From assembly GCA_049430265.1 (NCBI GenBank), contig JBMTBW010000004.1:1-49053 (forward strand): a DNA stretch of 49,053 nucleotides, given 5' to 3'. The translations under genes were made by a program, and so were the position numbers. This document shows, in pieces, positions 43,369-49,053 of the stretch (positions are counted from its first letter, which is position 1; every line of letters starts with the position of its first letter). The notes beneath the pieces were generated by a model. It was not told where the DNA came from and searched no databases. It saw only the letters and a program-made list of their open reading frames with translations. Origin of the DNA: MAG-120802 sp049430265. Lineage in GTDB: Bacteria; Actinomycetota; Actinomycetes; Nanopelagicales; Nanopelagicaceae.

Positions 43369-43995
43369 ATGGGAACAAGGATCTTGGTACTTGATAACTA
43401 TGACTCCTTTGTCTTTAACCTCGTTCAATACCTCCAACAACTGGGGGCGCAGTGCACGGTAGTAAGAAATGATGAAGTTAGTGCAAATCATGCCGACCAA
43501 TATGACGGGGTCTTAATCTCCCCAGGGCCTGGAACTCCCGAAGAAGCTGGCATCTCAGTAGAGATGATTAAGCACGCAGCTCAAATAAAAAAGCCTTTAC
43601 TTGGAGTCTGCCTAGGACATCAGGGAATTGGAGTTGCATATGGAGCAACTGTTAATAGAGCGCCAGAGCTACTTCATGGAAAGACATCGGTAATTACTCA
43701 TAATAACTCTGGAGTCCTAAAAGATATCCCTAATAACTTTACCGCTACTCGCTATCACTCACTTGCGATAGATGAGGAGAGCTTGCCAGAGGAAATTGAA
43801 ATAACTGCAAGAAGTGAGAGTGGTTTAGTAATGGCTATTAAACATAAAACACTTCCCATACATGGAGTGCAATTTCATCCTGAATCAGTTCTTACCGAAC
43901 ACGGCTATCAGATGTTAGGTAATTGGTTAGTTGAGTGCGGCGATAGTGGAGCAAGAAAAAGATCTGAGGGTCTCTCTCCAGTTGTATCTCGTTAA
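43369..43995 (+). CDS. pabA: Anthranilate/para-aminobenzoate synthase glutamine amidotransferase subunit
   Basis: A 208-residue class I glutaminase. VLDNYDSFVFNLVQYL, ISPGPGTPEEAG, the nucleophile Cys in GVCLGHQGIG and the His-Glu in VQFHPESVLTEHG. It supplies ammonia to PabB and/or TrpE; in actinobacteria this gene next to pknB is annotated as trpG or pabA and may serve both. The partner subunit is not in the window. Stop overlaps the convergent pknB stop by 4 bp. Confidence 0.92.
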   Translation: MGTRILVLDNYDSFVFNLVQYLQQLGAQCTVVRNDEVSANHADQYDGVLISPGPGTPEEAGISVEMIKHAAQIKKPLLGVCLGHQGIGVAYGATVNRAPELLHGKTSVITHNNSGVLKDIPNNFTATRYHSLAIDEESLPEEIEITARSESGLVMAIKHKTLPIHGVQFHPESVLTEHGYQMLGNWLVECGDSGARKRSEGLSPVVSR

Positions 43996-45557
43996 CCTTG
44001 AGTTTTATTTATAGTAATTGTTACGGAAGAGCCAATTAGTTTTACCTCGCCAGCACTTGGTGCTTGCGCTAAGACACTTCCAATTACTTGATTTGCATCA
44101 TATGCCTCAACAATTTTTACTAGGAAACCTGCTTGGGTAAGAATTGTTCTAGCCTCAATTTCATTTAGGCCAACTAAAGATGGCACAGAGATATTTCCGC
44201 TAGCAATCTCTAGAACTACCCCAGTGCCTGCTTCAACAGTGCTTCCTGGCTCTGGAGTAATTTTCAAAACAATTCCAGGCTCTTGCTCTGAATCAATAGC
44301 AATAGTTCTACTAACTCTTAAACCTGCAGCAGTTAGGGCTGCTCTAACCTCTTCAAGAGGTTTGCCTAATAAGCCAGTAGGAACAATCGCATCTCCTGGC
44401 CCATCAGAGATTGTTAGCGTTACAGCTGATCCATCTGATACTCGAATTGTGGCAAGTGGTAGTTGGCTAGCAACTCGATCTCTTGGAATTCTAGGATCTG
44501 GCGCTCTTTGGATAGTAATAGTCAGTCCTGCTAATTCTTGCCGTGCTTGCGCCTCTGTTAAACCAACAACATTAGGCAGAACCCTTGTGACTGAACTCTG
44601 GTTTGGGCTAAGGATGAAATAACTAACGCCGCCAACAAGAAGTACTAAAGCGATAGATAGCGCTGCGATTCGATTACGTGCCTTTTCTTTTCTCATTTGT
44701 TTTGGAATCTGCGTGGTAATACCTTCACCTTTAATTAACTTCTTTAAATCTTTGAGCATTGCATTTGCGCTTTGATATCTCTCGTTTGCATCTTTAGCAA
44801 GAGCAATACTAAAAAAGGCATTTAAGGCTGGGTCAAGACTTTCTTGAATTTCAGTAATTGGGAGAAGCGGCGCTGAGACATGTTGATAGGCAATAGCAAC
44901 CGGGGTGTCACCAGTAAAAGGAGGTCTTCCTGCCAATAGTTCATAGAGCAGACATCCAACAGAGTAAAGATCGCTTCTAGCATCTGCTTGAGTTCCAGTT
45001 GCTTGCTCTGGTGAGAGATATTGCGCTGTTCCGATAATGTTCCAAGTGCTTGTCATAGTGGCCCCGGTATCAGCTAGAGCCCTTGCGATACCAAAGTCCA
45101 TCACTTTTACATCACCGTTATCTGTGATCATGATGTTTCCTGGCTTTATATCGCGATGAATAATTCCATTCTTATGGGAATATTGCAGCGCAATCAAAAT
45201 ACCTTCAGTTATTTCAACAGCTCGATTTAACGCAAAACGCTCACCTTTATTGACCAACTCCCGCAGCGTTTTTCCCTCTACATACTCCATAACAATGTAT
45301 GGCATAGCCCCGCTAGGACTATCTTCTTTACCTGAGTCGTAGACCGAGACAATGCCTGGATGATTTAAGGCGGCAACTGATAACGCCTCTTTATTAAACC
45401 GAGTAACAAATGATGGATCTCTTGCTAAATCACTTCTTAATATCTTGATAGCAACTTGGCGATTAAGTCTTACATCTTGAGCTAGATAAACATCGGCCAT
45501 TCCTCCGGTGCCGATCATGGCTCCTAATTCATATCGCTCACCTAACATTTTTTTCAT
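43992..45557 (-). CDS. pknB: Serine/threonine protein kinase with PASTA domains (PknB-like)
   Basis: A 521-residue transmembrane kinase. Cytosolic kinase domain: GTGGMADVYLA glycine loop, VAIK Lys38, HRDIKPGN (134-141), DFG (154-156), activation-loop Thr cluster TMTSTW (167-172) matching the autophosphorylated Thr171/Thr173 region of mycobacterial PknB, then GTAQYLSPE. Membrane helix about 297-315 and three extracytosolic PASTA domains (about 326-390, 392-455, 456-521); mycobacterial PknB has four. It senses lipid II/muropeptides. Partner phosphatase is just upstream (4-bp overlap). Confidence 0.95.
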   Translation of the reverse strand: MKKMLGERYELGAMIGTGGMADVYLAQDVRLNRQVAIKILRSDLARDPSFVTRFNKEALSVAALNHPGIVSVYDSGKEDSPSGAMPYIVMEYVEGKTLRELVNKGERFALNRAVEITEGILIALQYSHKNGIIHRDIKPGNIMITDNGDVKVMDFGIARALADTGATMTSTWNIIGTAQYLSPEQATGTQADARSDLYSVGCLLYELLAGRPPFTGDTPVAIAYQHVSAPLLPITEIQESLDPALNAFFSIALAKDANERYQSANAMLKDLKKLIKGEGITTQIPKQMRKEKARNRIAALSIALVLLVGGVSYFILSPNQSSVTRVLPNVVGLTEAQARQELAGLTITIQRAPDPRIPRDRVASQLPLATIRVSDGSAVTLTISDGPGDAIVPTGLLGKPLEEVRAALTAAGLRVSRTIAIDSEQEPGIVLKITPEPGSTVEAGTGVVLEIASGNISVPSLVGLNEIEARTILTQAGFLVKIVEAYDANQVIGSVLAQAPSAGEVKLIGSSVTITINKTQG

Positions 45558-46333
45558 ATCGCGGCACCAAAGCCCTGAGTTTTAATATTGGCTTTACTCT
45601 CTCCAACTTCAGCAACTATCACTGTGACATTATCTGGCGCTCCAGCTTTATAGGTGAGCTCAATTAGTGAATTCACAGCACTTGTTAAGTCTTGTTGCAT
45701 CGCTTTAGCAATCTGCGCCTCATCTAGAACAGCGGTTAGTCCATCGCTACAAAGTAGGTATCTATCACCTTTTAATACTGGATAGGCAAGAAGAACTGGT
45801 GAGAGATTTTCTTTGCCCATTAACGCCTGGGTTAGAAAAGATCTTTGGGGATGATCTGCAATCTCATCTGGGCTAAGTCTTCCTTGGTCAATTAACTCTT
45901 GAACCACGGTGTGATCATGGCTTAACTGCTCAATTTTCTTGCCACGCAAACGATAAGCCCTTGAATCTCCGAGGTGTAGTAAAAGTAGGTGGCTATCAAA
46001 GAGAGCTATTGAGGTAAGAGTTGTTCCCATTCCTACTAGCTCAGGGCGAGCAGCTCCTATTTCAGCAATTGCTCTATCCATACTTTCAATAGAGGAGCTA
46101 AGAAGATCTTCCCTGGATTCATTATCTAACTCTGGGTTTTCAAGAGTTGGTAGAAGTTGAATTAACTTTTCAATTACAGTCTTTGATGCAATCTCGCCGC
46201 CAACATAACCACCCATGCCATCTGCTACTGCAAGAAGTGATTGCGAGACTAAAGCTGAATCTTCATTGCCTTGGCGCTGCAGGCCAATTTCAGATCGCCA
46301 GGCAATGTCAGAGAAGTTCAGTTTTGCCACCAT
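45554..46333 (-). CDS. pstP: PP2C-family protein phosphatase (PstP-like), catalytic domain only
   Basis: A 259-residue metal-dependent Ser/Thr phosphatase. Motifs GLQRQGNEDS, AVADGMGGYVGGEIAS, LHLGDSRAYRLR, LLCSDGLT and DNVTVIVAEV give the metal-binding Asp residues. The frame is open to 46429; ATG 46333 (MVAKLNF) is chosen since the extension would reach across the pheA start. Mycobacterial PstP has a C-terminal membrane helix and extracellular tail; none is seen, so this form is cytosolic. It overlaps pknB by 4 bp and should reverse its phosphorylations, for example on CwlM. Confidence 0.92.
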   Translation of the reverse strand: MVAKLNFSDIAWRSEIGLQRQGNEDSALVSQSLLAVADGMGGYVGGEIASKTVIEKLIQLLPTLENPELDNESREDLLSSSIESMDRAIAEIGAARPELVGMGTTLTSIALFDSHLLLLHLGDSRAYRLRGKKIEQLSHDHTVVQELIDQGRLSPDEIADHPQRSFLTQALMGKENLSPVLLAYPVLKGDRYLLCSDGLTAVLDEAQIAKAMQQDLTSAVNSLIELTYKAGAPDNVTVIVAEVGESKANIKTQGFGAAI

Positions 46334-46413
46334 AATATTGCCAAGCCTAACGCGCAAATCGCTAATGATAAAAGCGTATGCACCCAAGATGGCACTACGA
46401 GTATCCTTGCGCA

Positions 46414-47334
46414 GTGAGAAGATACGCATATCTAGGGCCAGTTGGAACTTTTACAGAAGAAGCGCTGCGCACTATCGCAGAACCAAGCGATGAATTACAC
46501 CCTTATGCCAATGTCACTGCAGCGCTTAATGCGGTTAGAAACTCTCAAGCAGATCAAGCTCTAGTTCCTATTGAAAACTCTGTTGAAGGAGTTGTGGCAA
46601 GAACCCTTGATGAGTTGGCGATAGGCGAGCCATTAGTGATTTATAAAGAGATAACTCTTCCAGTTTCCTTCTCACTTCTTGTGGCTAAAGGAAAAGAGAG
46701 TTCGCAAGTAAAGAAAATCGCTACCCATCCTCATGCCGAAGCCCAGTGCCGTAGTTTTATTGCAAAGAATTATCCAGATGCTGAAATTATTCCAACTTCA
46801 TCAACCGCTGCCGCGGCAGCAGATCTAGTTAAAAGTGGTTTTGATGCAGCAATTGCTAGCCCTGCAGCAGCAAAGGAGTATGGGCTAAGCGCAATTGCTA
46901 ATAACATCGGTGATAACGATGGCGCTGTTACTCGCTTTGTGTTGGCAGGAAAACCAGGATTAGTGCCAGCTTTATCAGGCCATGATCGAACATCCTTAGT
47001 TGCATTTATTGGCGCAGATCATGCTGGAGCGCTTTTGGAAGTCTTGACTGAGTTTTCCATGCGCGGGGTTAATCTGACCTTTATTCAATCTCGTCCAACA
47101 GGCAGAGAATTAGGCAGCTATCACTTTATTATTGATGTGGAAGGCCATATAAACGAAGAACGTGTAGGAGATGCGCTAACTGGCCTTAGAAGGATATGTG
47201 AAGATGTGCGCTATCTAGGTTCTTATCCAAGAGCAGATAAAATTGCCCCAACTACAACGACAAGAACTGCCGATACCTCTTTTAAGCAGGCAGATGCTTG
47301 GTTATCAGCAGTTCGCGCTGGAGAGAAGATTTAA
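46414..47334 (+). CDS. pheA: Prephenate dehydratase
   Basis: A 306-residue enzyme making phenylpyruvate for phenylalanine. RRYAYLGPVGTFTEEAL at the start, ENSVEGVV, the catalytic Thr-Arg-Phe in GAVTRFVL (about residues 175-182) and a C-terminal ACT domain (about 200-275) with GALLEVLTEFSMRGVNLTFIQSRP, where the ESRP Phe-binding motif appears as QSRP. GTG at 46414 directly precedes the conserved start; an ATG at 46378 would add twelve unlikely residues. A TATCCT hexamer at 46402-46407 fits a leaderless start. Stop TAA abuts the serS ATG. Confidence 0.93.
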   Translation: MRRYAYLGPVGTFTEEALRTIAEPSDELHPYANVTAALNAVRNSQADQALVPIENSVEGVVARTLDELAIGEPLVIYKEITLPVSFSLLVAKGKESSQVKKIATHPHAEAQCRSFIAKNYPDAEIIPTSSTAAAAADLVKSGFDAAIASPAAAKEYGLSAIANNIGDNDGAVTRFVLAGKPGLVPALSGHDRTSLVAFIGADHAGALLEVLTEFSMRGVNLTFIQSRPTGRELGSYHFIIDVEGHINEERVGDALTGLRRICEDVRYLGSYPRADKIAPTTTTRTADTSFKQADAWLSAVRAGEKI

Positions 47335-48600
47335 ATGATTGATATAAAGGTATTAAGAGAGAGCCCAGATTTAGTTAGAGCATCTCAGAGCGCTAGAGGG
47401 GAAGATGTAACTCTTGTTGATCGCGTAATTGCAGCAGATGAAATTAGACGAAGTGCGATAGTGGAATTTGAAGCGTTAAAGGCTGAGCAGAACTCTCTTT
47501 CAAAGAGTGTTGGATCTGCAAAAGGTGATGAAAAGGCAGCTCTTTTAGAAAAAGCAAAAGCTTTATCAGATTCAGTAAAAAGAGCTGAAGGTAAGAAAAA
47601 TACGACAGAGGCAGAGTATAAAAATATTGCGATGTTGCTATCAAATATTGTTGATAAAGCAGCTCCAGTTGGTGGGGAGGCTGATTTCAAAGTACTAGAA
47701 GAAGTTGGCAAACCACGAGAGTTTAATTTCACTCCCAAGGATCATGTTGAACTTGGCAAGATATTAGGAGCAATTGATGTAGAGCGGGCAGCAAAAGTCT
47801 CTGGCGCTCGTTTTTATTATTTAACTGGGGTAGGTGCGCTGTTGGAGTTAGCACTTGTTAACTACGCAATTACTAGCGCTAGTAAAGCAGGCTTCATCCC
47901 AGTCATTCCTCCAGTTTTAGTTAAGCCTGCAGCTATGGAAGGAACAGGTTTTCTTGGACAAGCCGCAGAGAATGTATTTCATTTAAAAGATGAAGATTTC
48001 TATCTAGTTGGAACTAGCGAAGTTGCTCTAGCAGCGCTACATATGGATGAAATATTAGATGCAAAATCACTTCCAATTCGCTATGCCGGATACTCTCCAT
48101 GTTTCCGCAAAGAGGCTGGCTCTTATGGAAAAGACACCAGAGGAATAATTAGAGTTCATCAATTTGATAAAGTCGAGATGTTTTCATACTGTTCTTTGCA
48201 AGATGCAGAGGCAGAGCATCAAAGATTGTTAAATTGGGAGAAAGAATTCCTAAATGCTATGGAGATTCCTTACCGCGTAATTGATGTTGCAACTGGAGAT
48301 CTTGGCTCTAGCGCTAATCGCAAGTTTGATTGCGAGGCTTGGATTCCAACCCAGAACGCATATCGAGAGGTGACGAGCACTTCGAATTGCAGCGATTTCC
48401 AGGCAAGAAGACTTAATATCCGAATCAAGACAGAGTCTGCAACAACTCCAGTTGCAACTCTTAATGGAACACTTGTTGCTATTCCAAGAATGATCGTGGC
48501 AATTTTAGAAAATCATCAACAAAGTGATGGCTCAGTAGTAATTCCCAAAGCTCTTCAAGGCCTTCTTGGTATGGAGCGTTTTACTCCGGTGGCTAATTGA
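47335..48600 (+). CDS. serS: Seryl-tRNA synthetase
   Basis: A 421-residue class II synthetase charging tRNA-Ser. N-terminal coiled-coil arm (about residues 30-105) that grips tRNA, then the catalytic core: GTGFLGQAAENVFHL, motif 2 in SPCFRKEAGSYGKDTRGIIRVHQFDK and motif 3 in NGTLVAIPRMIVAILENHQ (in fragments). ATG 47335 follows the pheA stop with no gap; its own stop overlaps the next gene as TTGA. Confidence 0.98.
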   Translation: MIDIKVLRESPDLVRASQSARGEDVTLVDRVIAADEIRRSAIVEFEALKAEQNSLSKSVGSAKGDEKAALLEKAKALSDSVKRAEGKKNTTEAEYKNIAMLLSNIVDKAAPVGGEADFKVLEEVGKPREFNFTPKDHVELGKILGAIDVERAAKVSGARFYYLTGVGALLELALVNYAITSASKAGFIPVIPPVLVKPAAMEGTGFLGQAAENVFHLKDEDFYLVGTSEVALAALHMDEILDAKSLPIRYAGYSPCFRKEAGSYGKDTRGIIRVHQFDKVEMFSYCSLQDAEAEHQRLLNWEKEFLNAMEIPYRVIDVATGDLGSSANRKFDCEAWIPTQNAYREVTSTSNCSDFQARRLNIRIKTESATTPVATLNGTLVAIPRMIVAILENHQQSDGSVVIPKALQGLLGMERFTPVAN

Positions 48601-49053
48601 GCGAACTTAACCGCCGCCCTAAATTAATTGCAACAGATCTTGATGGCACAATCGTTGCTCATTACGGAAAAATCTCAGAGCGAACCAAGGCAGCATTTAA
48701 TGCAGCTAATGATCTTGGTGTTGAAATATTTTATGTAACCGGAAGACCCCCAAGATGGATGCCAGAGATCGCAAAGGTATTTCCTTTTGGTCATGGGATT
48801 TGCGCCAATGGAGCCCTGCTCTATGACATTCATAAGGAGCGAGTATTAGAAGAATGGGCTATGCCTGTTGAAAATCAGATTGAGACAGTAAATCGATTAA
48901 GGCGCAGTATCCCTGAGATCTCATTTGCTGTTGAGTGGCATAACTACTTTCTCCGCGAGAAGAAATATGTCCCTCGCTGGGATGTTGGCCAAGACAATGT
49001 TGGCGTTGATGACATTACAGAGATTATTGATAGCCCAGCAATAAAAATGATGG
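48597..49053 (+). CDS. HAD superfamily (Cof/IIB-type) hydrolase, 3' end cut by window
   Basis: The first 152 codons of a HAD phosphatase, TTG start at 48597 inside the serS stop (TTGA). Motif I is ATDLDGTI (nucleophile Asp), motif II is VTGRPP, and GICANGALLYD is typical of the Cof/IIB subfamily, whose cap domain follows. The remainder, including the motif III/IV Lys and Asp, lies outside the window. Substrate likely a sugar phosphate or flavin phosphate; not determinable. A HAD gene beside serS is also known in mycobacteria. Confidence 0.85.
   Translation, partial: MSELNRRPKLIATDLDGTIVAHYGKISERTKAAFNAANDLGVEIFYVTGRPPRWMPEIAKVFPFGHGICANGALLYDIHKERVLEEWAMPVENQIETVNRLRRSIPEISFAVEWHNYFLREKKYVPRWDVGQDNVGVDDITEIIDSPAIKMM

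Noticed and set aside
43339..43500. Longer N-terminus for CrgA
   Set aside because: It would run antisense through the start of pabA; MPKSRLRKKK is the normal CrgA opening.
1..49053. CRISPR arrays, insertion sequences, prophage or rRNA genes
   Set aside because: No regularly spaced repeats, transposase or phage motifs, or rRNA signatures were seen; the gene content is core chromosome.

Overview
The window looks like the chromosomal replication-origin neighbourhood of a streamlined, low-GC actinobacterium. The rpsF-ssb-rpsR-rplI-dnaB and ponA-DUF5318 blocks, the pcnA | mutT4-DUF6049-murJ-trxB-trxA-cwlM block, the parB-parA-rsmG-jag-yidC-yidD-rnpA-rpmH block, the dnaA-dnaN-recF-DUF721-gyrB-gyrA block and the tRNA-Ile/tRNA-Ala-ppiA-rhomboid-crgA-pabA-pknB order all match what I recall of Mycobacterium tuberculosis around oriC. 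Actinobacterial hallmarks include CrgA, PknB with PASTA repeats, a FadE5-type acyl-CoA dehydrogenase, an EtfD-like Fe-S protein and an Rv0049-type DUF5318 protein. Base composition looks low for the phylum, codons are AT-rich, and intergenic gaps are tiny with many 1-8 bp gene overlaps. A freshwater Nanopelagicales (acI)-like organism is my best guess; this is an inference without any search.

Layout. 1-2302: 3' part of a cysN-cysC fusion and a TauE/SafE exporter. 2390-5387: a diverged DapB-like reductase, HtpX and LemA, dcd, and tRNA-Gly(CCC). 5430-8697: FadE5-like acyl-CoA dehydrogenase, EamA transporter and beta-carbonic anhydrase. 8694-12003 (minus): dnaB and the rplI-rpsR-ssb-rpsF operon with a strong terminator. 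12136-15829 (minus): a GT87-type membrane glycosyltransferase, ponA and DUF5318. 15870-24359: an MFS protein, the CCA enzyme (minus), then Nudix-DUF6049-murJ-trxB-trxA-cwlM. 24401-30248: an aminotransferase (plus), then parB-parA-rsmG-jag-yidC-yidD-rnpA-rpmH (minus), with two parS sites. 30249-39630: DnaA boxes, dnaA, oriC proper, dnaN, recF, a DciA-like gene, gyrB and gyrA. 39711-43995: two tRNAs, ppiA, rhomboid, etfD-like (minus), crgA (minus) and pabA. 43992-46333 (minus): pknB and a PP2C phosphatase. 46414-49053: pheA, serS and a HAD hydrolase cut by the window edge.

How the genes work together. Replication initiation (DnaA, DnaN, DnaB, a DciA-like loader candidate, gyrase, SSB) and segregation (ParA, ParB, parS) surround the origin. 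Cell-wall growth and its control (PonA, MurJ, CwlM pseudo-amidase, PknB, PP2C phosphatase, CrgA) form a second theme. Fatty-acid oxidation electron flow (FadE5-like plus EtfD-like) is a third. I saw no mobile elements, CRISPR arrays, rRNA operons or clear pseudogenes. The most interesting points are regulatory and architectural: an apparent CTG start of rsmG, parS sites written into the first codons of both parA and rsmG, a DnaA-trio-like element in oriC, four identical DnaA-box-like TGTGGGTAA sites upstream of dnaB, an rpsF leader that can hide its own ribosome-binding site, and a CwlM homologue that has lost its zinc ligands. I found no convincing undescribed multi-gene system; the content is mostly core genome.
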